Shown: in pieces, positions 26,938-35,042 of the stretch
Layout of the letters: each line of letters opens with the position of its first letter
Position numbering within the stretch: the first letter of the stretch is position 1
Translations under genes and position numbers: made by a program
Assembly (NCBI RefSeq): GCF_000367345.1
Contig: NZ_BARE01000006.1
Coordinates: forward strand, 62,001-126,000
Length of the DNA stretch: 64,000 nt
Source of the DNA: Sphingobium xenophagum NBRC 107872
GTDB lineage: Bacteria > Pseudomonadota > Alphaproteobacteria > Sphingomonadales > Sphingomonadaceae
Reading direction: 5' to 3'
The notes under the pieces: generated by a model
What the model saw: only the letters and a program-made list of their open reading frames with translations
Told to the model about the DNA's origin: nothing
The model's database searches: none

Positions 26938-27786
26938 ATGGCAAGTCGACTGCTTCTGAAATTTTTTATGATCGGCACCTCGATGTGCGCTGTCATTTCA
27001 CCAGCTCTGGCCCAAAGTGGCGGATCTGGCGCGATCGACGGTGTTTTGAGCAGTGCGCGCGGCGTTGTCGCTCCAAAGCCGCCTAGCACCGGCCTATTCA
27101 GTTCAATCTTTGGATGCTCCGCGTCAGGATCCAAGCAAGAGATTGGTGCTGCTGTTGGTGGCGTAACCGGTGGGTTACTAGGCAATCGTGTAGCTGGTGG
27201 CGGCAATCGCAAAATTGGCACGGTCGTTGGCGCTGCCGTTGGAGCGGCGGCAGGATCGGCATTGGGCTGCAAGTTACAGCGCAATGATCAGGCCAAGGCT
27301 GAAGCTGCCTTGGCGCGATCGGCCGAAACTGGCCAGGCGCAAAGTTGGTCCAATCAGTCAACCGGTTCATCGGGATCGACGCGCGTGTTGACAGATCAGT
27401 CCAAAGGAGTGACTGGACTATCCTTGGCACCGGGCGTTGAACCGATCGCCGACTACCAACGCATTGACGGGTATTATACTGCTGCAAGCCGAGTGAACGT
27501 GCGCAGTTCGCCAGGACTCGCGGGAGCAATCCTAGGCCAGTTGACCCCAAACGAGCGATTGTGGGTCCCCGCAGCTACTGGATCCGGTGATTGGCTTCTC
27601 GTCACAAAAAACGGTGTGGGCCAAGGTTACGTCTCATCAGCCTTCCTTACGCCTGAGATATCGACGACTACGGACTGCAAGATAGTCCGGCAAACAATCA
27701 CAGTCGGTGGGCAAAGCGAGACACAGGATTTACGTGCCTGTCGCAACCCATCGGGAGGCTGGACATTCAATCCCGTCACTGGCTGA
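26938..27786 (+). CDS. Exported glycine-zipper / SH3-domain protein
   Basis: This 282-aa protein has a signal peptide (ending ALAQ), a glycine-zipper 2TM-type segment (about residues 65-110: GAAVGGVTGGLLGNRV and VVGAAVGAAAGSALGC) and a bacterial SH3 domain (about 175-235: RVNVRSSPGLAGAILGQL, YVSSAFL). Such proteins sit in the envelope; the glycine zipper may insert in the outer membrane and the SH3 bind peptidoglycan. ATG 26938 has GGGAG at a spacing of 7; GTG 26935 is the alternative. It is a single-gene unit with the four-site array above it, consistent with membership in the same regulon as the surface operon. Confidence 0.78.
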   Translation: MASRLLLKFFMIGTSMCAVISPALAQSGGSGAIDGVLSSARGVVAPKPPSTGLFSSIFGCSASGSKQEIGAAVGGVTGGLLGNRVAGGGNRKIGTVVGAAVGAAAGSALGCKLQRNDQAKAEAALARSAETGQAQSWSNQSTGSSGSTRVLTDQSKGVTGLSLAPGVEPIADYQRIDGYYTAASRVNVRSSPGLAGAILGQLTPNERLWVPAATGSGDWLLVTKNGVGQGYVSSAFLTPEISTTTDCKIVRQTITVGGQSETQDLRACRNPSGGWTFNPVTG

Positions 27787-27806
27787 GGCATCGGAGTGAA
27801 CTAGTC

Positions 27807-27823
27807 ATTTTACAACAAATTAC
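27807..27823 (-). promoter_or_regulatory. Direct-repeat box after the SH3 gene (- strand)
   Basis: On the - strand GTAATTT-gtt-GTAAAAT has the shared 10-bp period and the same gtt spacer as the boxes at 8792 and 20937. It lies 21 bases past the SH3 gene stop, with no obvious leftward gene. Confidence 0.4.
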
Positions 27824-28484
27824 TGATTATAAAAGGTTTGCTAGGCTGAGTCGCCTATCCAAGCCATGCGAGCAATCTCCCTTCCTCGCGAAAGTCCCTT
27901 GAGGGCCGTGCTTAAAATCCCCGGAGCGCGGCCCTCAACACTTCTTTTCCCGATGGCATTCGGGCAAATGCAACACGCCAACAGCGGACACTGTCGCATT
28001 GCGGCCAAAATTCCGACCCATGCCTGTCAATCGAGAAACTGGTTAGCGACCTCGATGGTCAGTTCGCATCGTAATGTCGTTGATCGATAGTGCCAGGTGC
28101 TTCCCTCCGCTCTGCGGGAGCCGAGTTCATTGAGGCCGCGCCTGATAGGCAGACACGTGGCACCGCAGCCCGCACTGATCGTGTTGCCGAAGACAAGGCC
28201 AGCATCACGTCCGTCAGGATCAGAACCGGGGAATCACCCTCGATCCTGCGTGTTGCTGCACTGCCGTGCGTAACCACCAAGATCCGATGGGAGTGCTGCT
28301 CCGGGCGGATGCCCGCAATTTCTCGGTGAATCGGACCGCTATCAGCGATGAGTTTCAATGCCACGGCCGCCTTCAACCCCGGGTGCGCCCCAAGCGGACC
28401 GGAAAGTCAAAGTCTTTGTAATTACGCAAGCATTTCAATACTGAATTCGCTTCGGGCAGTTGGTGACGGTTCGATTTGTCAATC

Positions 28485-28501
28485 GTAAAATTGCGTAAAA
28501 T
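28485..28501 (+). promoter_or_regulatory. Direct-repeat box before the LysR gene
   Basis: GTAAAAT-tgc-GTAAAAT has two identical half-sites 10 bases apart, 82 bases before the LysR start, the same distance as in front of the response regulator. Confidence 0.45.
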
Positions 28502-28582
28502 CACCTGATCGGTCGTTCACATTTTAGCAGTTTTGCTGTTTTCAGTCGGACAAGGCGCAAGTGCAGAGGGTTAGAAACCTTG

Positions 28583-29479
28583 ATGGCGATCGAGATCCAC
28601 CAACTTCGGTTTGCTGTCGCTACTGCGGATGCAAAGAGCTTCTCGCGAGCTGCCGCGGCGCTCAACGTGAAACAGATAACCTTGAGCCGGAAAGTGCAAC
28701 AGCTTGAGGATCGTCTGGGCGTCAAGCTGTTCGAACGCTCAACGCGCGGCGCAGAGATTACCGAGAACGGTCGCCCTTTCATTGAGCAGGCCCGTCGCAT
28801 CATCACCGATGTCGACAATTTGCGAACGACTGCCCGCAATGTCAGCTACGGCCTGCAAGGTCGGATCGCGGTCGGTTATTGCTCACCCCTGATGGCCGGA
28901 AAACTCAGACTAGCGATTTCTGACTATTTGACGAAATTCGAGGACGTCCAGTTTGATGGAATCGAAGCGGGTCTGGAAAAGCTTTTTCACGGCCTCCATT
29001 CACACACTATCGATGTCGCGGTTGCGCCGATCGGGCATCGCGAGGCTGGTATTTCCTCGCGCCGAATATGGTCCGAGCGCCTCTTCGCCGCTGTGCCCGA
29101 AGATCATGCTTTGGCACAGAAGGACCAGATCTACTGGCAGGATCTGCGCCGTGAGGTCTTCGTTGTCCCTGCGGGAGGACTAGGTCCGATCTTTGGCAAC
29201 GTCATCGCCGCCCGACTGACCGAGCAAGGAAAACTACCCAGCGTCATCCTCCAGGACACCAGTCTCGAGAGTGTTTTGAGTATGGTCGCGGCGAAGCGTT
29301 ACATCTCGATCGCCACCGAAGCGTCTCAAGGCATCACCTGGACCGATCTGCGTTTCATTGAAATCCACGATCCGACAGGTCCGGCCCGCCTAGAATATGC
29401 GCTCTACTGGCGCGAGGACAACGGTAACCCCGCGCTCCAACGCTTCTTCAAGTTGATCGAAGAGCGTTACCCAGGCTGA
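28583..29479 (+). CDS. LysR-family transcriptional regulator
   Basis: This 298-aa protein has an N-terminal winged helix-turn-helix (about 1-60: LRFAVATADAKSFSRAAAAL, KVQQLEDRLGVKLFERSTRG) and a LysR substrate-binding domain (about 88-295). A LysR gene convergent with DUF2274-trbI is a common arrangement at this end of Trb-type ICEs in alphaproteobacteria, so it may control transfer genes. Its last 13 bases overlap the DUF2274 gene on the other strand. ATG 28583 is chosen over TTG 28580. The effector is unknown. Confidence 0.88.
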   Translation: MAIEIHQLRFAVATADAKSFSRAAAALNVKQITLSRKVQQLEDRLGVKLFERSTRGAEITENGRPFIEQARRIITDVDNLRTTARNVSYGLQGRIAVGYCSPLMAGKLRLAISDYLTKFEDVQFDGIEAGLEKLFHGLHSHTIDVAVAPIGHREAGISSRRIWSERLFAAVPEDHALAQKDQIYWQDLRREVFVVPAGGLGPIFGNVIAARLTEQGKLPSVILQDTSLESVLSMVAAKRYISIATEASQGITWTDLRFIEIHDPTGPARLEYALYWREDNGNPALQRFFKLIEERYPG

Positions 29480-29694
29480 ACCACGCGACGCGTTTTCGCG
29501 TAGCTTCGGTCCGTCGCGATAAACCGCTCGATCATCGCCGGAATTAGCCGCTCCGGCGTCGGCGCACCCTTGGTATCGCCGCCGTTCAATACAGTGGCAT
29601 ATGCCAGCAGTTCGCGGTGCAACCGTGCCGACACCTCGACCGTCAGCCGCACCGGCTTCTCGTCGGCGAGATCGGCCAACTTCAGCCGTGTCAT
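29467..29694 (-). CDS. DUF2274 family protein (ICE-associated)
   Basis: This 75-aa protein has the DUF2274 pattern: MTRLKLADLADEKPVRLTVEVSARLHRELLAYA, looking like a small ribbon-helix-helix-type domain. DUF2274 is nearly always the last gene of trb operons on alpha- and betaproteobacterial ICEs and is of unknown function. Its start overlaps the stop of trbI (ATGA), and its end overlaps the LysR gene. Confidence 0.85.
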   Translation of the reverse strand: MTRLKLADLADEKPVRLTVEVSARLHRELLAYATVLNGGDTKGAPTPERLIPAMIERFIATDRSYAKTRRVVQPG

Positions 29695-30896
29695 TGCCCA
29701 CCTCCCAAAATCAGGTCACGGGTAACCAACACCCGCACCGGAAATCCAGGGCGGATCGTCAGCGTCGGGCGGACATTCAATTCCCGGCTGACGATCTGCT
29801 CGCCTGCGCGATTGATACTGTCCTGCGTCCCGCGCCGGACAGCAAGGGCCAGATCGCTATCATTGCCAGACCCCAGTTCCGACCCAACACCCAAAAGCGT
29901 CGAGACAAGTGCGGCCTTCAAAACGCCGCCCCAATGGTAATTGGTGCCATCTTGCAACCCAGCAAACCCGCGCGGGTCGGACGCGGGCTGACGTTCGAGC
30001 ACGATTGAGCGGCCATCGGGGAGGATCAGCCGGTTCCAGGCGAGCAGGATCCGGCTCTGCCCGAACGCGACATCGGCGTCATAGTCGCCGATCAGCCGTG
30101 AGCCTTGCGGGATGAGCAGGATGCGCCCGGTCGGGCTGTCATAGACGTTTTGGGTGACCTGCGCGGTTACCAGCCCCGGCAGATCAGAGCGGATGCCGGT
30201 TATGAGTGCCGCCGGTATGACCGATCCCGCTTGCAGGATTGAAGGAGAGGCCAGTCCGGTCAGTCGCTCGCCCGACACTGTGCGCCGGTCGCTGGCGCGT
30301 TCAAGGAAGGCTTGCTTGCGGGCAGCATCGGACTGCGGCCCTGCCGCAGGCGTTGCAGCCGGAGCTTCGGCTGGTGGCGGCAGGCCGACAAGGCCAGCAC
30401 TGCCACTTCCCGGCGATCCGCCGGAGAAGAACAGGCGGCTACCGCGCGCGGCTTCACGTTCCTGTTCGGCGCGCTGTCGGGTGGCATCAGCGGCAGCGAC
30501 TGCGGGATCGATCGGAGCCGCAGACGGCCGAGCTCCAATTGGCGGTAGGGCAGCCACGTCCCCGCGACGCTGGGCATCGAGGATCGGCTTGCCAAGGTCG
30601 CCGGGAAGCGGCGGCCCGAGCTTGGGCATCTGGCCGTAATCCTTGGGCGCGCCCGCAAGATTGTCGGCCACAGCCACGCCATCGGTGTTGTAGAGTTCAT
30701 CAGCACCTTTCCTGCCAGCAGGCTGAAGCGCGTAGATCAGCGCGCCGCCGACCAGCGCAAATCCGCAGGCCGAGGCGATCCCGATGGCTTTCCGCGACAG
30801 ACGCATCACGCGCGGCGGATCGCCGCGCAGCTTGACCGCGCTGTCGGGATCAACGGGCGGCGTTTTCGTGCGATCGTCCTCATCCTCGCCGGTCAT
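29691..30896 (-). CDS. trbI: Conjugal transfer protein TrbI (VirB10-like)
   Basis: This 401-aa protein has a cytoplasmic Pro/Asp-rich N-terminus, one membrane helix (AIGIASACGFALVGGALIYAL), a long Pro/Ala-rich periplasmic linker and a C-terminal beta-barrel of the VirB10/TrbI family (about residues 205-400: GSVIPAALITGIRSDLPGLVTAQV, IPQGSRLIGDYD, VLKAALVSTLLGVGSELG). VirB10 proteins span both membranes and form the outer core of the type IV secretion channel. The start overlaps the trbG stop (ATGA). The length and domains are complete. Confidence 0.95.
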   Translation of the reverse strand: MTGEDEDDRTKTPPVDPDSAVKLRGDPPRVMRLSRKAIGIASACGFALVGGALIYALQPAGRKGADELYNTDGVAVADNLAGAPKDYGQMPKLGPPLPGDLGKPILDAQRRGDVAALPPIGARPSAAPIDPAVAAADATRQRAEQEREAARGSRLFFSGGSPGSGSAGLVGLPPPAEAPAATPAAGPQSDAARKQAFLERASDRRTVSGERLTGLASPSILQAGSVIPAALITGIRSDLPGLVTAQVTQNVYDSPTGRILLIPQGSRLIGDYDADVAFGQSRILLAWNRLILPDGRSIVLERQPASDPRGFAGLQDGTNYHWGGVLKAALVSTLLGVGSELGSGNDSDLALAVRRGTQDSINRAGEQIVSRELNVRPTLTIRPGFPVRVLVTRDLILGGGQ

Positions 30897-31915
30897 GCCC
30901 GCCCCCGCCGGTTAGAGACAATCCGCACCGTCTGCTGGCCCTTGCGTCCGCCAAGCCGCAGCTCGGCGCGGGCGAACAGCCGGTCGACGATCATGTAGCG
31001 GCCAGCGACGCGGTAGTTGACCAGTTCAGCCTCGCCCTTGGCACCAATCACGAACAGCGGCGGCAGTTCGCCCTGCGCGATGCTCTCGGGGAACTCGATG
31101 AACACGCGGACCCCGTCATCGAACGCCCGCAGCGGCCGCCAGTCGGGGCGATCACCGTCGATCGCGTAACGGAAGTTGAGCGTCGAGAGGTCGATGCCCG
31201 CTGCAACGGGTGCAGCTCCGATCGCTTCGATCCGGGCCTGGCGCAGCGCGATCAGCTCGTCCTGCGGATAGGTCCAGGAAACCGACGCCATGTAGACCGA
31301 CGGATTGGCGCGCAGCTCCAGATGATAGGTGCGCCGGTCGGTGTTGATCACCAGATTAGTCGCGATGTCGGGACGGACGGGCTTCACCAGAATGTGGACC
31401 CGCGACGCAGGCCCGCTGCCGCTGACCGTATCACCGATCATCCAGCGCACTGTGTCACCGGATGCGACCGGTCCCGAGCCAACCAACTGCTCGCCTTCCT
31501 GCAGCGCGATGTCGGTCACCTGGCCGGGCTTGGCATAGACCTGATAAAGCGCGCCTTCGGTGTAAGGGAAGACCTGGATCGCGTTGATAAACCCGGTGCG
31601 CTCGGGCTGCACCCGCGCCGCCTCCATTGCCGCTCCCAGCCTGTCCTGGAGAGTGGGGCGACTCTGGGACGGGCGGGAGCGGCCCGCAGCGTGGGGAGGG
31701 GTGCGCTGCGGAAACTGTTTGAGTTGGCCGGGAAGAGGCAGCGGTACGGGAATCGCCACGACTATCGGTTCGGTATTGAGCGCCTGCGATACCTCGTTGG
31801 GGACCGCAGGCGCAGCAGGCTGGTCCTTGGCCTGCGTGGGGGAGGCAAGTGCGGTGCTCGCTGCGAGCAAGGCAATGGCGATGCGGCTATTGGCCGCTGC
31901 AAGAGTGCTGATCAT
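30893..31915 (-). CDS. trbG: Conjugal transfer protein TrbG (VirB9-like)
   Basis: This 340-aa protein has a signal peptide and a Pro-rich linker, then the VirB9/TrbG fold (about residues 105-340; QVFPYTEGALYQVYAKPGQVTDI, SGSGPASRVHILVKP, TDRRTYHLELR, FRYAIDGDRPDWRPLRAFDDG). The family forms the outer-membrane ring of the conjugation channel together with TrbI. It starts 4 bases inside the trbF stop (ATGA) and ends the same way with trbI, so it is part of a strictly coupled operon. Confidence 0.95.
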   Translation of the reverse strand: MISTLAAANSRIAIALLAASTALASPTQAKDQPAAPAVPNEVSQALNTEPIVVAIPVPLPLPGQLKQFPQRTPPHAAGRSRPSQSRPTLQDRLGAAMEAARVQPERTGFINAIQVFPYTEGALYQVYAKPGQVTDIALQEGEQLVGSGPVASGDTVRWMIGDTVSGSGPASRVHILVKPVRPDIATNLVINTDRRTYHLELRANPSVYMASVSWTYPQDELIALRQARIEAIGAAPVAAGIDLSTLNFRYAIDGDRPDWRPLRAFDDGVRVFIEFPESIAQGELPPLFVIGAKGEAELVNYRVAGRYMIVDRLFARAELRLGGRKGQQTVRIVSNRRGRA

Positions 31916-32595
31916 GATCCGAGTTCCTTCGACCAGTTGATGGCGTTGACGAAGATGCCGAGCGGGTTCTTGCGCAGGGCATCGGGAGTGCGTGGGGTCT
32001 GGACGACGATGGTCAGGATCGCGGTCCAGCGGCTCGTTTCGGCAAGGCTGCCGTCGCGGTAGCGGCGTTCGACCCAGGCGACGCGGAAGCTCGTCGGCGA
32101 GGCGCGGATGACGCTGGTTACGTCCACACCAACTTGCTCCCTGCCGATCAGGGCAAACGGATCGTTGGTCCGGGCATAGTCGTTGAGCGCTAGCGCGCCC
32201 TGGTCGGTCGCGAAGTCATAGGCGCGCAGCCAGTTCTGTCGCACGATGATCGGATCGTCGGGGACGGCGCGGACCTGCTCGATGAACCGGGCGAGATGGA
32301 ACGCGACCTGCGGGTCCGAGGGCATGTAACCGACATCGGCGGGTGCGACCGCTAGCGCCTCACCAAGCTTGTCGACCTGCACCACCCAAGGGATGATCGA
32401 TCCGCGCGCGCCCTGCCAGATGATCCCGGCAGTGAGGCAGGTGGAGAGGCCAAGGGCACCGAAGAAGGCAAGCCGCCAGCCGCGCGCCTGGACGCGGGCC
32501 GAGCCGATCCGGTCATCCCAGACCTGTGCGGCGCGCTGGTAGGGCGTTTCGGGCTCAGGGGTTTTGCCGTAGCGGATCGAGGGGCGTCGGAACAT
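31912..32595 (-). CDS. trbF: Conjugal transfer protein TrbF (VirB8-like)
   Basis: This 227-aa protein has a short cytoplasmic N-terminus with YGKTPEPETPYQRAAQVWDDR, one membrane helix (AFFGALGLSTCLTAGIIW) and a periplasmic VirB8/TrbF domain. VirB8 proteins nucleate the inner-membrane complex of the secretion channel. It is five bases downstream of trbL and overlaps trbG by four. The sequence looks complete. Confidence 0.94.
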   Translation of the reverse strand: MFRRPSIRYGKTPEPETPYQRAAQVWDDRIGSARVQARGWRLAFFGALGLSTCLTAGIIWQGARGSIIPWVVQVDKLGEALAVAPADVGYMPSDPQVAFHLARFIEQVRAVPDDPIIVRQNWLRAYDFATDQGALALNDYARTNDPFALIGREQVGVDVTSVIRASPTSFRVAWVERRYRDGSLAETSRWTAILTIVVQTPRTPDALRKNPLGIFVNAINWSKELGS

Positions 32596-32600
32596 GGCGA

Positions 32601-33917
32601 TCAGTCCTTTTCGGAAGTGTCGATGGAAGCCCCACCGCCGTGGCTGTCGCCAGACTTCAGCGTGTGGGCGGCGATGGTCGCGCCGTGCGCGATGGTCTGC
32701 CGGTCCTTCATCGCCTTTGCCCAGGCGGGTTGGCCTGCGTCGGCTGTGGGTGGCGGTGGGGGCGGTGTGTTTGGTCCGGGGGTAATCGTGCCGCCGGTGT
32801 TGGTGATCGCGGCGCGGCTGCCCTCACGGAACGACTGCTTCATTCCGTCGCCGGCCTTACGCAGCGGCGAGGTTGCTGCACCGACTGCGGATTCGCCGAC
32901 CGCAGCCATGCCGGAGCCGACTGCAGCTGCGCCCGACTTGCCCGCCGAACCCAGCGCATAGGTCATGGTCGCACCGCCTGCGGCGCGCGAGGTGCCGTGC
33001 GCGACGTTGGATGCAGCACTGGCGACCGCGCCGCCTGCCATCCGCGCACCGGCAAGTGCGCCAGCAGCAGCGCCGCCGGCAAGCAGCGCGGTCCCGGCGG
33101 CCGCGCCTGCGCCTAGCTGCGGACCGCCCGAGACGATCCCATTGGCGATGCCGGGGCCGAAGATACCGAGGCCGAGCAGCGACAGGCTGGCGAGCATGAT
33201 CGAAAGCGCGTCCTCGATCGTCGGCTCTGCGCCGATCGCACTGGTGAACTCGGTGAAGATAGTCGAGCCGATGCCGACGATTACCGCGAGGACCAGCACT
33301 TTGATGCCGCTCGACACGACGTTGCCCAGCACGCGCTCGGCCATGAACGCGGTCTTGCCGAACAGGCCGAACGGGATCAGCACGAAGCCGCAGAGCGTGG
33401 TCAGCTTGAATTCGATCAGCGTGATGAACAGCTGGATCGACAGGATGAAGAAGGCGATGATGACGATCGCCCAGGCCAGCAGCAGAATGATGATCTGCAG
33501 GAAATTTTCGAAGAAGCTGACGAACCCCATCAAGTCGGAGATCGCCGTAATCAGCGGCTGCGCCGCATCCATGCCGACCTGCGCGACCCGGCCCGGTTGC
33601 AGCAGTTCGGCAGCAGTGAAGCCGGTGCCGCTGGCCTTGAGGCCAAGTCCGGCGAAGCTCTCGAACACGATCCGCGCGAGGTTGTTCCAGTTGCCGATGA
33701 TGTAGGCGAACACGCCGACGAACAGGGTCTTTTTGACGAGGCGAGCGATGATGTCTTCGTTCTCGCCCCATGACCAGAACAGTGCGGCCAGCGTTACGTC
33801 GATCACGATCAGGGTGGTTGCGATGAACGCGACCTCGCCCGACAGGAGGCCGAACCCACTGTCGATGTAACGCGAGAAGATGTCGAGGAAGCGGTCGACG
33901 ACGCCGGTGCCACCCAT
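32601..33917 (-). CDS. trbL: P-type conjugative transfer protein TrbL (VirB6-like)
   Basis: This 438-aa polytopic membrane protein starts MGGTGVVDRFLDIFSRYIDSG, the typical TrbL opening, and has about six helices to residue 300. A long Ala/Gly-rich, then polar Pro-rich C-terminus (GPNTPPPPPPTAD) follows. The ATG at 33917 is separated by one base from the TGA of the trbK-like gene. The open frame extends further upstream, but only as a shadow of that gene. TrbL/VirB6 forms part of the inner-membrane pore for DNA passage. Confidence 0.93.
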   Translation of the reverse strand: MGGTGVVDRFLDIFSRYIDSGFGLLSGEVAFIATTLIVIDVTLAALFWSWGENEDIIARLVKKTLFVGVFAYIIGNWNNLARIVFESFAGLGLKASGTGFTAAELLQPGRVAQVGMDAAQPLITAISDLMGFVSFFENFLQIIILLLAWAIVIIAFFILSIQLFITLIEFKLTTLCGFVLIPFGLFGKTAFMAERVLGNVVSSGIKVLVLAVIVGIGSTIFTEFTSAIGAEPTIEDALSIMLASLSLLGLGIFGPGIANGIVSGGPQLGAGAAAGTALLAGGAAAGALAGARMAGGAVASAASNVAHGTSRAAGGATMTYALGSAGKSGAAAVGSGMAAVGESAVGAATSPLRKAGDGMKQSFREGSRAAITNTGGTITPGPNTPPPPPPTADAGQPAWAKAMKDRQTIAHGATIAAHTLKSGDSHGGGASIDTSEKD

Positions 33918-33918
33918 G

Positions 33919-34260
33919 TCAGAGGCCCTTTGCTGGTTGGGGTTCGGATAACGGAGCCGGAGCTTCGCTCTTGTCGACGGCGGCATCGCCGGCAGGTTCG
34001 CTGGCGTCACTCTCGACCCCAAGGAACCGCCGCCGCTTCTCGGCCCAGGCCGCGCGGCAGTCGGGCGAGGACAGCGCGAGTTCGCCCATAGCCGCACAAG
34101 CACGAAGCTGTGCGGGCAGTCGATCGCCGTCGGGTTCGAACACCGTGATCACTTCCGGCAGCGGTTCCGGGCGCTCTTCGCGCAGCTGGAGCACGGACAT
34201 GGTCAGCGCGATGGCGACGAACGCCCCGGCTCCGATCCGCGCGAAGAGCTTGGTGTCCAC
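33919..34260 (-). CDS. TrbK-like small entry-exclusion or accessory protein (TrbK-alt)
   Basis: This 113-aa protein begins with GTG at 34260 (VDTKLFARIGAGAFVAIALTMSVLQLREE), has one N-terminal membrane helix and a conserved Cys-containing segment (LRACAAMGELALSSPDCRAAWAEKRRRFLG). It lies between trbJ and trbL, where the putative entry-exclusion protein TrbK-alt is found in many ICEs. The role in preventing redundant transfer is known for the position and family but is not shown here. It ends in a Pro/Glu-rich tail. Confidence 0.78.
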   Translation of the reverse strand: MDTKLFARIGAGAFVAIALTMSVLQLREERPEPLPEVITVFEPDGDRLPAQLRACAAMGELALSSPDCRAAWAEKRRRFLGVESDASEPAGDAAVDKSEAPAPLSEPQPAKGL

Positions 34261-34264
34261 CGCC

Positions 34265-35038
34265 TCAGTTCCGGAACATCTGGGCGGTGGTGGGAACGTA
34301 ACCGCGACCCGGCGCGAGAAAGCGCCGCAGTTGCTCGCGGGCCTGCGCCTTCGCCGCCGCCGCATTGGCGGCGTCGAGCGACTGCGCGCGGCCGAGGCTG
34401 GCAACGGTCGCGGTCAGGTCGGCGAGCTGCTGGGATTGAAGCGCCAGCAGCTGGTTTCCGGCTTGTGCCGCTTGCAATGCGCCGGTTGCGGACTGGCTCG
34501 CGGTGACCAGGCTTTGCACTGCAGTGCGTGCACCTTCGATGTTGCTGACTGCACCGGCCTGAACCTTGAGCGCATCCTCGAACGCTGCGACGCTTCCGCG
34601 CCAACGTTCTTCAGCACCCTGGACCATCGCGCGCTGGCTGCCGGTGAGATCGATGTCCTTGTACTGGCGGCCGAACTCGCGTTCGACTTGCTGGACATCA
34701 TAAGCAATGCCCTGAGCACGGGCGAGCAATTGCTGGGTTTGCTGGATTTGCTGCTGCAGCGGTGCAAGCATGGTCAGCGGCAGGCTTTGCAGATTGCGCG
34801 CCTCGTTGATTAGCGAGGTCGCCTGGTTCTGCAGCTGGCGGATCTGATTGTTGATCTGCTCCAGCGTGCGCGCCGCCGTCAGGATGTTCTGAGAGTAGTT
34901 CGAGGGATCGTAAACGATCCCGCCGAACTGCGCATAAGCGGGCGCAGGAACCAGCGCGGTGACAGTGATCGACAGCACGGCAGCACCGGCTGCGAGCATC
35001 TGGCGGAACCCCAGAGACTTCTTGAGACTCGACTTCAT
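34265..35038 (-). CDS. trbJ: P-type conjugative transfer protein TrbJ (VirB5-like)
   Basis: This 257-aa protein has a signal peptide (ending AYAQ) and long alpha-helical, Gln/Ala-rich segments (TLEQINNQIRQLQNQATSLI, LAPLQQQIQQTQQLLARAQG), the hallmark of TrbJ, a minor pilus or adhesion subunit. The start ATG 35038 (MKSSLKKSLG) is chosen because the signal peptide begins there; the frame is open further upstream but overlaps trbE. It begins 4 bases after the trbE stop. Confidence 0.93.
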   Translation of the reverse strand: MKSSLKKSLGFRQMLAAGAAVLSITVTALVPAPAYAQFGGIVYDPSNYSQNILTAARTLEQINNQIRQLQNQATSLINEARNLQSLPLTMLAPLQQQIQQTQQLLARAQGIAYDVQQVEREFGRQYKDIDLTGSQRAMVQGAEERWRGSVAAFEDALKVQAGAVSNIEGARTAVQSLVTASQSATGALQAAQAGNQLLALQSQQLADLTATVASLGRAQSLDAANAAAAKAQAREQLRRFLAPGRGYVPTTAQMFRN

Positions 35039-35042
35039 GGCA

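Larger units (their letters stand above)
27787..28582. other. About 800 bases without a convincing gene; two regulatory boxes
   Basis: Small open frames here (for example on the - strand at 28059-28376) have no recognisable domain or good ribosome binding site. The stretch carries two direct-repeat boxes, at 27807-27823 and 28485-28501. Its left part (to about 27.9 kb) is AT-rich, its middle GC-rich, so it may be a junction between cargo and the conjugation region. Confidence 0.4.

Noticed and set aside
28059-28376. 105-aa - strand open frame
   Set aside because: No domain, no ribosome binding site, low similarity to protein-like composition.
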